From: Nymphaea colorata
Taxonomy: Eukaryota; Streptophyta; Magnoliopsida; Nymphaeales; Nymphaeaceae
DNA length: 64,000 nt
NCBI RefSeq assembly: GCF_008831285.2
Contig: NW_022204507.1
Coordinates: 5,662,174-5,726,173 of the forward strand
Direction: 5' to 3'
Shown: positions 10,800-22,913 of the stretch, in pieces
Layout: each line of letters opens with the position of its first letter
How positions within the stretch are numbered: the first letter of the stretch is position 1
The notes under the pieces: generated by a model
Seen by the model: the letters and a program-made list of their open reading frames with translations, nothing else
Databases searched by the model: none
What the model was told of the DNA's origin: nothing
Program-made: the position numbers and the translations under genes

Positions 10800-13224
10800 T
10801 GCACTAACAGGCACGCACAAAAGATAATTGAATGAGAGTGTTGAAACCAACTTTCATTTCATGCAAATTAACTTGCAAAACAAGTGTCAATGCATCCTTT
10901 ATGTTAGTCCTTATTTGCCATAAAGAGTATTCATCCTAATAACTAATTAAAATTCCATATATTATTGGTCATCATCATGGAATTTCTTAAAGTCCTGAAG
11001 TACTTTCATAATCAAGTACTTTAAGGTCAAGCTATTAAATTTCTTCAATTATCCGTGGTTTTAAAATAGTTTTAACATTATTTCTGCTGATCTGCTCCAC
11101 CAATCATATGCCACAATGGTTTATTTCCACAATGGTGGTCGATTTCTCCACAAGTTTAGATTTAAGGGCAGGATAATAAGGCATCTACAGTGCCAAACAC
11201 CACATTATCCTCGACCTCATCTGGCTTAATCTCTAAGACATCACTCGCATCTGAGGCCATCGGGTCTTGCCCTATCAAATTCCAGTAAGGTCATCTCACA
11301 AACAATTACAGGTCATCACACATACACGAGATTGGACCATTATTTTGTATAATTACAAGTAGTCGCTCATTTCCATCATAAATGCATAGGTGATAGTCTT
11401 TTAAAAACATAGGTGTTCATCAATACAACAAGCATTAAGTCTGTTAGGTTCACAAGTAACAAAGGCATGGCATGGTAATTGAGCCATCTTGAACACAGTC
11501 CATATATGCATCAATTCTTCTAATTATATATTTCTCAATCCAAAATATAATGTTATTCTTAATTGTCGAAGCATGACCAGATTCACTATTAAATGCTTGA
11601 TAGTAATATGAAATCATCTAACAAACAAATGTCATACATGGGGAGTATTATCATTTAACGAGCAACAAACAATACTGACCATGAAACTAATACATGCTTA
11701 TTTGCAGATTGAAAATATGAGAACAGACATGAACAAAGTGCGAGATGTCACTAAACCATCATAAACAGGCATTGCTCTATATTTCATTAGGCACTAGGAC
11801 GACAATGCCCTATACATTAACTACTCTAGAGCCTTCTAGATCCTACATCTTGCAACTTGGGTTACAGGATCTAGCTAAAATAAGAGATCGATACATTGTA
11901 GCTAACATCTTGGTATGGTGTAGGCTACGCATGCTAATGGTAGCATAACAGCAATATACACAGTATATATCAATACTGCGTATAGATATTCACTAGCATG
12001 AGGTCTTGTATAAAACCTGTTTGAGGATCGGATAAATATTCACTAGCATGAGGTTTTCAAGGGTATAGACTATGGGCCATAGATCCTTCCCAATTCTTCC
12101 AACTTGCAAAATTTTTATGATTTTATTAGTTTAATTTAAAAAATCTTAGGATTTCAAGTGGTCTAGCCTCATGTTTATGATTTTATTAGCTTTAATTGAC
12201 CATGGATTAGTCCTAGTTTACATTAGAATTACCTAAACCCTAACGCTCCATACCCAAACTTAATATGAGCCATAATGGTGTCTAGAGTGAGGTTCACATT
12301 CTTTCTTTATTAACTCTAGCCAAGTTAGCACGTAACATCGTAATTCAAATTGCAAAACTCATAATCATATGTACAACTAAACCCCACATTGAGCTCTCCC
12401 TTCTCTTTTTTTTTTTTTTTAATTAACCCAAAACTTGAATTGGAAAGAAATCTCAGGCCTAAGAGATAGGAAACCTACCTGGGTGTGGCCATTAGCCTCC
12501 CTCTTCCTTTCCTCCTCCTTCATAATTATATCTTTCTTTCTTTCATTTCATCCGCCTCTCTCTATCTCTGCGCGCCCCCCCTCTTAATTACTCGCCTCAC
12601 TGTCTCTTACGTTCCATCTTTTCCCTTCACGTCGAGAGTGAGTTGCAGGCGCCACTGGGTGCACACAAGATATATATGCCAAAAACAAAGCTGGGTAGGA
12701 GCTGGGTATTTTGGAAATTATTTAAAAAGAAATTTCCATTTTAATCTTTTAACTTTTTTAGTTTCCTTTTTTGTCCTGACAAAAGGTTCTCTTGTTATGC
12801 TATGCAGGGCCATTTGGTCATTAAGCATGCCGGCACAAAAAAAAATTGAGCACCAGCCAGCTCATATAACCAGATCGGCTTCACGTCGAGTGTTATAGCA
12901 ACCCTATTATAATTTATTCTGTTTTTTATGATTGTTAAATGATGGCATGTAACCAAGGGTTAAGTGGCTTATTAACTAACCAACATGTAACTCAGCTATT
13001 AATTTCAATGGCTCATCATTGGGGTGACAATGACCACATAAAAGCTCTGAGCTAGATGGCCTATGCATTGTCACCGGAGGTTCAGGTTCAAAATAAGCTA
13101 GAAATGCTGGATAACAAAACTACAATGATATTCAAAATCCTTTCTTTTTTCTAGACGAAGAGAGAATCAACAGGGTTGGCCATACACACATATTCATCGA
13201 ACAGATCTTAAGGTGAACCCCCAT
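10800..13224. other. No gene recognised; minor repeats
   Basis: Mostly unique-looking AT-rich sequence. Small signals: a 19-bp direct repeat (atattcactagcatgaggt) at 11986-12004 and 12036-12054, and a poly-T run near 12407-12420. The 137-codon open frame at 12485-12898 is hydrophobic and Leu/Ser-rich over a CT-rich stretch, with no domain I recognise. Confidence 0.4.
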
Positions 13225-13415
13225 GCATGACGATATTAACTCGCAGCATCATTCTATCATTAGCAAAACGTTAACACATGCATGAAAAAATGTATATTGG
13301 CAGATAAATTAAGTAGTACTGAAATCAACCACTCAAGCTTTATACAATGGTGCAACATGATCAACAGTAAAAAAGGAAAAAAAAAACTAATCTTGTAGCA
13401 TGATATATAAGCACT
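13225..13415 (+). repeat. Dispersed repeat, copy C (partial)
   Basis: Matches the end of copy A: gcatcattctatcatnag, then caatggtgcaacatgatcaacagtaaaa and aactaatcttgtagcatgatatataagc. It is interrupted relative to copy A by about 50 extra bases. Confidence 0.6.
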
Positions 13416-13607
13416 ATGTTTCTAGGTCATATGGGATGTTTTTTATGGCACCAAGTTGATGGTGCACCAAATTGATGTGGCACCAAGTTGAGGACCTTGG
13501 AAGTTGTAGCCTTAGGGGTTTTATGGCTCTGGTGCTTTACTATAAGTTAATATTTAAAGGAAAAAAAAAAAGAAACTTCAAGAATCAACTCCAAAAGTGG
13601 GGCGCAG

Positions 13608-13615
13608 CATAAAAG
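13608..13615. repeat. hAT target-site duplication, left (cataaaag)
   Basis: Identical to 18127-18134 on the other side of the element. It abuts the taggcc terminus exactly. Confidence 0.93.
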
Positions 13616-14150
13616 TAGGCCAGGGAATCGGGTTGGATACGGTCGGCCCGCTAGCCGGCCCGATTAGTAACGGGCCGGGGCGGAGTGGATCGGGCGGGGC
13701 CCATTCGGTTTTTAACTTTGTCGTGCTACATAGGTATTTCTGCTCAAGAATTATACGAAAGTAGATGTTGCAAATGCTGATGAAAGGAAAAAGATATAAA
13801 TCAAAAACTTGTAACGTTTGCTCTAAAAGTGAAACGACATGGCCCGTTGGAAAAGATATACATTCAGCCTGTTAAATGAACCCACGTCTACCAAAAAAAG
13901 GTAGTGTTCAAAGCTATTTTCACCCATTTCACTCTCAGAAAGATGGAACCATACCAGACTGTAACTTCTTCAGGCAAAGAAAGGGAGCAGCAACAAGCAA
14001 CAACGAAGGGAAAAATAACAAAACAACCAAAAATTGAGGAAGAAACAAAAACCAAACAAAAAATTGCCAACAATTGAAACTATTACTTCAAGAGCCTGTC
14101 TCACTATCACACAAGACAGCCTTCTGTCGTTAACAAGACAGCCAACAATT

Positions 14151-14425
14151 GAATGTGGCATGTTCACACTAATACAACCACCACCACCACCATCATTTGA
14201 ATTAACAAAAGCATCATTAGAAATAAAATTAACTTGAATGTGGCATGTTCACACTAATACCACCACCACCACCATCATTTGAATTAACAAAAGCGTCATT
14301 TGGAAATAAAATTAACTTGAATGTGGCATGTTCACACTAATACAACCACCACCACCATCATTTGAATTAATAAAAGCATCATTTAGAAATAAAATTAACT
14401 TGAATGTGGCATGTTCAAACTAAAT
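14151..14425. repeat. Tandem repeat, ~84-bp unit, three copies plus a partial
   Basis: Units start at 14151, 14236, 14319 and 14402. Each begins gaatgtggcatgttcacact and contains a (CCA)n run, then catcatttgaattaa. It lies in the 3' part of the hAT element, where subterminal repeats are common. Confidence 0.95.
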
Positions 14426-14720
14426 GTCTTCAAAGTCCATCAGCAACCTTGAAATGTCCATCTACAATTTAACATGAAAAAGAAATGTTAATAAAAATTA
14501 ATAGGTGCTTGTTTGCATGGAATAATAAACATTAATTAAAAAAATTACCATGATAATCATGCATTGGATTAACTTTCTCGTCAGAATGGTTCTCTGCATC
14601 ATGAGAACTGTAACACATGTTAATTTAAGCACACTACTATGTTAATATGTAAAATAAATTAGAAAATAGACTATGAACATCTTACCTTTCACCCAAGTTG
14701 TGTGCATCATGAATCCAACT

Positions 14721-16556
14721 CTATGTGCAGATTAATGATTCCACATTTTCAGGAGTAGTTGAGCATCGATAATCATTAAGAATTCTTCTTGCTATACTGA
14801 ATACATATTCAGAAGCAACTATAGATACAGGAATGATTAATACATCTTGAGCCATCTTTGCTACAATTTTATATTTACATTCATTTGTCTTCCACCAAGA
14901 TAATATGTTGAAGTCTGCATTATGTGCAATTTCTTTCATTGGATTCATCAAATATTTGTCCAGATCAGTGTGAGCTACTACAGGAGAGACAGAGCTGAAA
15001 TATGCTTTGAACCCACTTCTATCCATACTTCTATACTCTTCTATTGCAATCATTGTACTAGTGTATGCATTGTCCCTTTACATATTACTTCTGTCACTAT
15101 CATCATACATGTTTTTGTATTCAACATACAATTCATGAAGGCTGTTCTCTACAACTTCATATTTTACCATTGCATCTAGTTTATCCAAATTATCAAGCAA
15201 TACTTCAAGTATGACAACTTGAACATAGGATCCAAAAAAACTGCCAATTGCAAAGAGAATATTGTAGCTCTTGAAGTATTTGTGAAATTTTTATTGCATT
15301 TTGCAAATCAATGCCCTCATATGTTCATTTGATGTTTCACGATGCCTATGCAAATGATGGTAAATTGATAAAACTTCTTCAAAAACAAGATAAGATGTTA
15401 CCTGCTTAGAGGTAGAGAATACATTTGTTGCATCATAAAATACCTTTAAGAACTGACATAAATCAGATGCATGAGACCATCATCCTAAGAAGGCAAACAT
15501 GCATAACTAGAATCACACTATGCCAAATATTAGAAGATATCTTTGAAAAACAATGCATCTCTCAACATTATAACTGTAGAATTCCATTGAGTAGGAACAT
15601 CATAGTTTAAACTTTTTTCTCATCTAGACCCATTGCCTCTATACATCGCTTGAAAGCATGTAGTCGTTTTGGTGATCCCCTTACATATTTAACACTGTCA
15701 CAATTTTTGAAATTGTATCAACCATATCATTCATACCATCTTGAACCATGAGATTTATAATATGTGCACCACAACAAAGATGAAAGTATTCCCCTCTCAA
15801 TGGAAATGAAATATTGTTTTTCTTTCTAAGATCCTTCTTAGTAAACTTATTCCACTATCATTTGCTGAATAGTTATGAGTAGTAATAGAAAACAACTTAG
15901 CTTGAATTTCCCACTTAGCAGTAATGCACTCTGACAAAACGTCACTTATACAAATTGCATTATGTGTGGAGGCACATGTATAAAATTAAGTATATGAGAG
16001 TGCAATTGTCAATCTGTATCAATATATTGGGCTGTCAAACATAAGTATCCTAATGTCTGTTGTGAGGACCACATGTCAAATGTCAACGAAACCCACTGCA
16101 CATGGTTATTTAAAACTCTTTGATATCGCATTTTTCAGTCTTGAACAATAACTGAACCTCTTTTGTAAATGTTTTTCTAGAAAATGGTCCAAATCTTAAA
16201 CTGCAAGCCTTTAAAAGATCGTTGTGATATATTCTACAAAACTAAAAGGAAGTCCATGCATGATTGTACACTTAGCCATATATTTTTCGATAGCGTCCAT
16301 ATCAAATTTGTGTAGACATAAAGAAGTTGCACCAGAATCACTAACTCCAACTGACAAAGTTTGTTGTTTTCCATGAGTGGCTCGTACCATTAGAACTATG
16401 TCCACCTAATCGTTCTCCACAAAGGTTGCATTTTGCAAACTTGTTTTCCTTATACTGTACTCACTTCCTTTTTAATAGATGAAAAAGATTCATTTTCCTC
16501 TATATCTGTCAATGTCGCCGGATAATATGCATCATTCCCAATGCTAGAAGACATAA
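14721..16556 (-). pseudogene. hAT transposase (BED zinc finger, RNase H-like core, C-terminal dimerisation domain), decayed
   Basis: A plausible start ATG lies at 16556 (MSSSIGNDAYYPATL). A BED finger follows near 16360-16455, in another frame, as KCNLCGERLGGHSSNGTSH, with the Cys pair intact. At 16211-16320 the phrase HGLPFSFVEY matches the conserved start of the catalytic region. Near 15770 CCGAHIINLMVQDGMND matches a conserved hAT core block. At 14721-15053 the C-terminal dimerisation domain is well kept: DLDKYLMNP, FNILSWWKTNECKYKIVAKM, SIVASEYVFSIARRIL, and a final VESLICT. Between these the frame shifts and I count roughly ten stops. It is related to RICESLEEPER/DAYSLEEPER-type proteins, but is a transposon copy rather than a domesticated gene. 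Confidence 0.92.
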
Positions 16557-16888
16557 TTTACTAGTTGAATGGAATTCAAACAACCTAAACGTATGAAATG
16601 ATTCAACTCCTGAACTAAAGAAAAGGCATAAAACAAGATGAATATCTTTCAAAGATTAAGGAATACCCACAGCAGTTCAGATAACAGGTGGTGAATATAC
16701 TAGAAGGGAGGACGTTCGTGTGTAAGCAAGTGCAACCTATGTTTTGGTAAATCCACCTACATCAGCCACAAAATCTGAAGCTTACTTTCTTTCCACCTTT
16801 TGAGTGGGTAAAAGGGCTATTATGCATATCACCTATTGTGAAGTAAATTATTTAAAACAATAAGCAATAGCACTACATTGAAAAGCCA

Positions 16889-17388
16889 GGACAGAAAATG
16901 CAGACCTCGTTTGTTGCTAAACGAGCCTTTTCTTGGGAGATTTCTTCAGGCTCTCCTTGCAACTCAGGTACTGCAAAACAAAGCATAAAAAAAAAAGGAA
17001 TAAGGCCTTTGTCTATTCACCAAGAGAAGATAACATGAATTTGTTATGATTTATCTACTGCGGCTGGCTATTGCATCAAAATGGTCAGTTTAATTATAAT
17101 ACTGAGCTCTCAAAAGCTAAAACTCAACATAGATTTCGACATCTAGTTCATCTTAAAAGAAGGAAAATAACTCGTGCAGCTTTAAAGGACAGAAAATGCA
17201 GACCTCCTTTGTTGCTAAACGAGCCTTTTCTTTGGAGATTTCTTCAGGCTCTCCTTGCAACTCAGGTACTGCAAAACAAAACATAAAAAAAAGGGAATAA
17301 GGCCTTTGTCTATTCACCAAGAGAAGATAAAATGAATTTGTTATGATTTATCTACTACAGCTAGACATTGCATCAAAATGGTCAGTTT
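16889..17388. repeat. Direct duplication of ~202 bp inside the hAT element
   Basis: Bases 16889-17091 recur at 17187-17388 with only about ten differences, starting ggacagaaaatgcagacc and ending atggtcagttt. About 95 bp of unrelated sequence separates them. It sits 5' of the transposase frame, so it may duplicate part of the promoter or leader. Confidence 0.93.
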
Positions 17389-17704
17389 CAGGATTCCAAC
17401 ATTTTTTTCCATTCCCCATGCTGACAGTTCTAATTAGGCCTGGGCACCAAGGCTAGTCATTCTGAAACTTTGGGGAGAACAAGTAGAACTTATCAGGATT
17501 ATAAAAAGGGAAAACAGACTGAGAATGAGTAAAGCCGCATAAGTAAGCATTAAAGCCCCAAAAGTAATAGATCGACAATCTTAATAACAACCAATTTCGC
17601 ATCATGCACTAAGAAAGCAACAAGAGACTTAAATCCAGTAAATGAACATAACCATTTCACAACATTAGCATTAGGAAGTAATCACACTCATGACAGAAAC
17701 AACA

Positions 17705-18126
17705 TCAAAAAAACGCTAGAAAGGGAAAAACTAGTGTTGACTGTGACGAACCAGCAGTGTGATGATGGTGATGGTGCAGACCAGCAGTGCGACGGCAACA
17801 CCAACGGTGGTGACGGTGACAGCAGAGACAGCGACGGCTAATGGTGGCAAAGGTGGTCGGTGGGTAACGCATCGCACAAGCACAACAGCGCAGCTCTCTC
17901 CTTTCAAATGAAAAGGGAAAGAGCTTAGGGTTTTCCAAGTTAATTAGGTTGAGTTATTTTGACCTAAGCACTATTGGGCCCCAACTTATAACCAGGACCC
18001 GGCCGTTTTAATGTCAGGCCGGGCTGGGCGCAACGGGCGAAAGCCCAACGATAGCAAATCACTACCCGGACCTGGGCCTGTTTTGGGCCGGGTACCCGCC
18101 GGCAACCAGCCCGGCGCCCAGGCCTA
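17705..18126 (-). promoter_or_regulatory. 5' end region of hAT element
   Basis: This is the part between the right terminal repeat and the transposase. It would have carried the promoter. A (CACCATCA)-like repeat gives a frame with six histidines in a row at 17705-17938, which I regard as compositional. Bases 17985-18120 are dense in ggccggg/cccggcc words, as is typical of hAT subterminal regions. Confidence 0.4.
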
Positions 18127-18134
18127 CATAAAAG
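18127..18134. repeat. hAT target-site duplication, right (cataaaag)
   Basis: Identical to 13608-13615. It abuts the ggccta terminus exactly. Confidence 0.93.
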
Positions 18135-18500
18135 GCACTACTTAAGATAGAGTCCCATTTATGGCTAGCTAGCAGCTACCACATGAAATGAAGATCTTGC
18201 AATACTCAACTGCAAGAACAAGTTGTTTCACCAGTTAGCAATTCCATAAAACCTAATGAAACTTACTATAATTAATTGACATTCAAAATCACAAAAACTC
18301 AAACAACTCCAACCATATTTTTCTCATAATGGCCATACAATATCCTAATCTCCTATTGAGATTTAACAATTACATAATTCAACTCACAAAAAATCAGAAC
18401 ATTTCTGGGCATAGTAGTATGCAATGTTCCAAAACTCACTACACTACACTGTAAAATGTATTGTGAGATTAATAGTATGAGGAACACTATGGTAGTGTCC

Positions 18501-18534
18501 CATGAATCTGCCTCATGAAGAAGGCAGATTCATG
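18501..18534. repeat. Perfect 13-bp hairpin
   Basis: The arm catgaatctgcct (18501-18513) is exactly complementary to 18522-18534, with an 8-base loop. Flanking text on both sides (actatggtagtgtcc ... aactagtgtcc) is also similar. Function unknown. It could be the centre of a small fold-back transposon. Confidence 0.85.
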
Positions 18535-18825
18535 GAATACAGGAACTAGTGTCCATATTTATGGGAGTGTCCCTGCTACTACACTACCCCTGAAGTTAAC
18601 ACCTAGCTAGCCTGCAAGCACCCGCCAAACCCACCTTAGATTCAAAGTTTGATTTGAATCTCAAGCTCAATTACCCAGCTCAACATCCCAAAATTTAGTT
18701 GAAACATACAAAACAGTAATTAAGTAATTAAGATGTTAGGATTTGCAATGTTAGGTGTCATGTTAATTCAACAAAGGTAATGAAAACCCAGCGAAACATA
18801 TAATCTAAGCAATTGTTGATGCACT

Positions 18826-19520
18826 AAACTTGCAAATTTTGCATTCCCACAAATTTAAAAACGTGCTAAACTTTGAGACGTATAACTTGTTACATATGCA
18901 TTCAATAGATTATCATTTAATTTCCATGTTGAGTCGATCCTTTTTTTGTGAAATCATGTTGTGGCAAGGTTATATGAACTATTATGAGCATCCAATTGTC
19001 ATGAATTGATTTACAATAAAATTGCGCAGGAAACTATATGTTAGCTAGTATTCTTTAAATCTTATATGTTGAAAATGAAAACTATAGTTCCATTTTCTAT
19101 CCAGTTCATCAATTTTTTGGTAATTCAAATACTTATTCTACTGCTGATTTCATTGAAAAATGTGAATGGGTAAATAGTTTCTCTGCAGTGCTAATAAATT
19201 GGGCACCCAACATAATGAATTTTGATGTATGATAGTGATGGCCTTGATATGTATTAAGTTGATAGTCCTATAGTATCTGGCTAGGTAACTTCTGCAAGCA
19301 AGATAATATTGTGTTCATATAAATGCCATGCTCAATATTACATAGGAAGGACACCTTGATCTTCAAACATAATAAGACATAAAATCAGCAGCAGTTAAAT
19401 GGTTAATTGCTTTGAAATATGGATAAAAATGAGGCTCATCTCTAAGAGGATGCGGCAAGAGTATATTGTCTGGTTGAAAAATGTTTTTATGTCTCTAACA
19501 ATAGAACTAAAAATAATATT
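18826..19520 (+). repeat. Diverged dispersed repeat, copy B
   Basis: Same-direction match to copy A (8806-9660) across most of its length, with indels. Shared words include cattcccacaaatttaaaa, gtcatgaat, tttacaataaaattg and agtttctctg. It begins about 0.7 kb right of the hAT element. Confidence 0.75.
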
Positions 19521-19938
19521 GAAATGAACTGACTGAAATTTTCAGAAGGCCTCCGTCATGGACTTAGACGTGTTATTGATGGGGAAGAAGAAGAAGAAGA
19601 AACTGGATATGGTGGTTGGATGATACATAATGAATTACGGAAACAGGAGGCAAGATTGTCACCATGGAGGTAGGGAGTGATGTCCATTAATTCTAAACAA
19701 AGACATGGGCGAAGAAGGGTGTCTCGGGTGGTGTTCCAATCGTTGTCTTCAGATCCTTCGACAGATCAAACAATGAATCCTTGTGTTTATACAAATAAAC
19801 ACCTTCCTTTCTCTAAGAAATAACCATTAACGAAAAAAAAGAAGAAGTTTTGCTGAAATAAATCCTTCTTTTTGTCTACTTATTCTTGGGTGTGTGTGTG
19901 AGAAAGAGAGGGAGACAGAGAGAGAGAGAACCTTGCGA

Positions 19939-20570
19939 TCAGTTGGAGGACAGATAAAAGGGCGTGATGATAAACGATTGGACAAACATGATGATAGAGG
20001 CCATAGCTAGCATGAATTTGGAGACAGGCGAGGAAAGGCGCGGGAGACAATAAGGACGGACAGGGATAGGATCAGTGCTGCCACCCCCAGAGCAACATAT
20101 AGTGATGTTGTTGACAGTCAAGTTGGAGCATAATCAGACGGGCTGGGCACTTGAAGTTGCATGACACAACCCAGGTGGAACAACACGCACTGTTTGTGAT
20201 CTTGGGCCCTTTTCCCGCTGGGAATCTGCATCGTCTGGCATGTTTCCACTCTCTATATCTGCATGATCAGCTAGGTTATGATCCTTCAGCGGTGCTTCTT
20301 CTCCGATTTCCCCACTCTCTATGTCCGTATGATCAGCTAGGTTATGATCTGTAGCTAGTGCTTCTTCTCCCATTTCTGCAATCAAGGTGCTCTCTTGTGC
20401 ATGCATCTCGTGGTTGTGGGCAAGGATTTCCGGCCTCAAAATAATGCCGACGGGAATGGACCTCATGTTTTCAGCAGCCTCCAAGGTAACGGACTGGACG
20501 ACGCCGGAATTGCGAGTGGACGTCGAAACTTTCGTGACTTCTGTCTGAGGGGTTTCCGACCTCCGACAAT
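19939..20570 (-). pseudogene. Unidentified minus-strand coding-like frame with one in-frame stop
   Basis: One reading frame stays open from about 20570 down to a TGA at 20134-20136 and then, in the same frame, from there to a stop at 19939. Apart from that single TGA it spans about 210 codons. The upstream part is polar and acidic and contains a ~23-residue duplication (EEALATDHNLADHTDIESG and EEAPLKDHNLADHADIESG). The downstream part is hydrophobic near its end (KFMLAMASIIMFVQSFIIT), like a membrane segment. There is no ATG until residue M at about 20466. I recognise no family. It may be an exon set of a decayed gene. Antisense frames (20151-20354) look compositional. Confidence 0.35.
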
Positions 20571-20619
20571 AACTTTATGCAAATTTCTTACTAACAAAAA
20601 AAATAGCAAAAAAAATATG

Positions 20620-20945
20620 AAAGTAAGGCTCGACGGCCGTTGGTTACTCGGTACCGTCTCCATTAGTTATTGTGCGGGCTCGGTGAGCTCGATAAGTTCG
20701 ATTCCGGCTCAACAATTTATTTTTTAAATTTTTTATTAATTTATATATATATTCATAATATTTTATTATAATTAGTTATATTTATATATTAATTTATATT
20801 AAAAATATATATTTTAAAATTTAATCGGGTTGGGTTTTGGCTTAGGTTTTCCAAATTAGGTCAGGCATGGGCCCGGTTTTTGGATGTCGGGCTGGCTCAG
20901 GCCCAACTCGTTATCAAACCGAGCCGGCCCCATGCCCAGGCTTAA
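20620..20945. repeat. AT-rich block with G+C-rich hAT-like end
   Basis: An AT-rich core (20715-20820) is bordered on the right by ggcccggtttttggatgtcgggctggctcaggccca ... atgcccaggctta. Reversed, that resembles the terminal repeat of the hAT element (taagcctgggcatgggg versus taggcctgggcgccggg). A matching left end is weak (taaggctcgacggccg near 20617) and no target duplication was found. It may be a decayed non-autonomous hAT. Confidence 0.35.
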
Positions 20946-20949
20946 TCAC

Positions 20950-22190
20950 AGTGTTAGTTTAACGCAACTAGGATGGTCCCCACCCACATGCCTCGGGCTC
21001 TGTTTTCTGCTTGTTTGTTTATAGTGCAATTGCTTTAAACAAGAAAAAAAAAAGAAGAGTTTAAATCTTTGTTTAATTTGCATTCCTTGCAGTAGAAATG
21101 AAAAAAGTCAAGACATGCAAAGTAAAAATGGAAAAAGTCAGAAGCCTATAATTGAAAATCCCATTTTTTGTGTTGACTGACGGAACTAGAGATATAAATG
21201 GATGGGACCATCATAAAAGTTAAGATCTTTATTTAGATCGGGTCAAATAGAAATCTAGATCTTAACAAATGCGACCCATTCTCCCATATCGTGTCTATGT
21301 CTCTTGGATTTCAGCAAAAGATCTGAAGTCCCTTATTTGAAGCACCCAATGAAAATAACAAAAAAATCTGTAATGCATCTTTACCCAAAGTTTTTAACAT
21401 ATTCTTAACTTATTTGCAACGCATTGCATTAAGAAAGTGGCATGGTTTGTTAGTAGCCGACCTTTTTTTGTTATTAACTAGCAGACAGTTGAAAGAATAG
21501 AAAGAGTATTTCATCCTAATAGGCAACATAGAGTCAAAGCTCTCCACCATCCCCCCCCATCCTCCAGGGCCTAAGCCTTCGTTTGGTGCAGTGGGGAAGG
21601 TGCCATCGCTGTGCATCAACTTTCATATCACGAGTTCTGATAAAATATAATTTTTTTAATAAGATAGAAGAAGATTGTAAAAAAAGTATAAAAAAGTTAA
21701 AAATTTCTAAAATACTTCAACCCTCCCCCATATATTTGTTGCGTGTACACGCCACTATGTACATTTTATGTGGAAACTCCTTTTTGTCGACAAGTTTAGG
21801 AATTTGTACAATTAGAAATGTCTTTTTGGGTTTTTAACATTTTACTACTTTTTTGTCCTTTTAAAAAAAAGTTACTTTTTTGATAATCTAGAAGATTCTG
21901 GTCATTATGCAGATTATGATAAAAAAACCAAAAAAAAGTCTTTTTTAGAAACACTTCAAAATGAAAATAATCTAAAACACGCAAAAGCACATTTTTTCAC
22001 ATTTTTGGCACAAAGTCTTTGTTACGGTATCTTTCTGTTTTTTATTTTTTTACATTTGTATTTCTAGGATTTTTTTTTTTAAATTTGTGTCAAGTTTTGC
22101 CTAGATTGTCTCAAAAAAACAGCTTCGTGGAATCATACCACAGAAAAGCCTCACCATTAAAAGCTATAAATTATATTCGTGACAATGACA
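20950..22190. other. No gene recognised
   Basis: AT-rich, with homopolymer runs. Small open frames show no family resemblance. Confidence 0.4.
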
Positions 22191-22191
22191 C

Positions 22192-22616
22192 AAATTTTAG
22201 TATCTTAACATATCTTAAAATACATAAAGTTGACATGTGCACTCTGGAGTCCGCTACCAATTGAAGCTGTTTGCCACCAATGCAATTGATCACGAATTCA
22301 TGCCGGCCAAGTATTATGAACTCCTTCTAACGCTTCATCTAAGGTTTAATTACATGAAACTCTTATTCAAAATTATTATTGCTTCACACATAATCTCAAA
22401 GAGAAGAAAAAAAAAAGAGAGAAAAATTAGTTTAGCCATAATATTAGAGGTACGAAACATGCAGCTGGTGTGAAGCAATATTGTCCAGTTTGAGGTTCAC
22501 GAATTTGACTTATTTTGAACTCATGAATTTTCCGAACAAAAAAGGCAATGATGATCGTAATGGTAAAAAAGAAAATTGTGAGCATGTGTGTGCCAGGTCT
22601 GATATTAAACATAGTG
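22192..22616 (+). repeat. Dispersed repeat, member of an inverted pair
   Basis: The reverse complement of 36004-36436 aligns along its whole length, e.g. gttgacatgtgcactc, ttgccaccaatg, gtgaagcaata, aaagaaaattgtg and tgccaggtctga. The copies differ by many substitutions and small indels, so the pair is old or was inserted separately. Confidence 0.75.
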
Positions 22617-22913
22617 TTCTTACTATTAATTAAGACCACTATTTCAGACAGTGCTTTAGTTTTTATCTTTCAAACTCATGAGAACTTAAATTCTCGACGT
22701 TGCATTAAATAATTATAAAATATTGTGGACTTTATTTTTATTTTGAGACAGAACGGTAAAAAAATTGTTTTTTCTTGCTATATTCCATTTTTTTATCCTT
22801 GTGAAAAGCACAAGATCAGTTATATATGAAAATAAGAATAACTTATGTTTTATCTAATATGTACTTTTATGTACAGATCAATTAATGGTTCAACTTTGTC
22901 GTCAAAGTTAAAA

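Larger units (their letters stand above)
13616..18126 (-). mobile_element. Complete-ended hAT (Ac-like) DNA transposon with 8-bp TSD
   Basis: The left end reads taggccagggaatcgggtt. The reverse complement of the right end reads taggcctgggcgccgggct, so the element has imperfect G+C-rich terminal inverted repeats. It is flanked by a perfect 8-bp direct repeat, cataaaag, at 13608-13615 and 18127-18134. Eight-base target duplications are diagnostic of hAT. Length is 4,511 bp, suitable for an originally autonomous copy. It carries a minus-strand BED/hAT transposase that is now riddled with stops, plus two internal tandem repeats. A further taggcctgggcacc word at 17435 inside the element copies the terminal motif. 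Confidence 0.93.

Noticed and set aside
12485-12898. 137-codon plus-strand frame
   Set aside because: CT-rich first half and no recognisable domain. Kept only as a note in the spacer entry.
17705-17938. Minus-strand frame with six consecutive histidines
   Set aside because: A tri- and tetranucleotide repeat at the 5' end of the hAT element. No conserved domain, and it lies upstream of the transposase.
17435-18126. A second, nested hAT or MITE using the internal taggcctgggcacc word as its left end
   Set aside because: The eight bases left of 17435 (gttctaat) do not match cataaaag on the right. The outer ends match perfectly.
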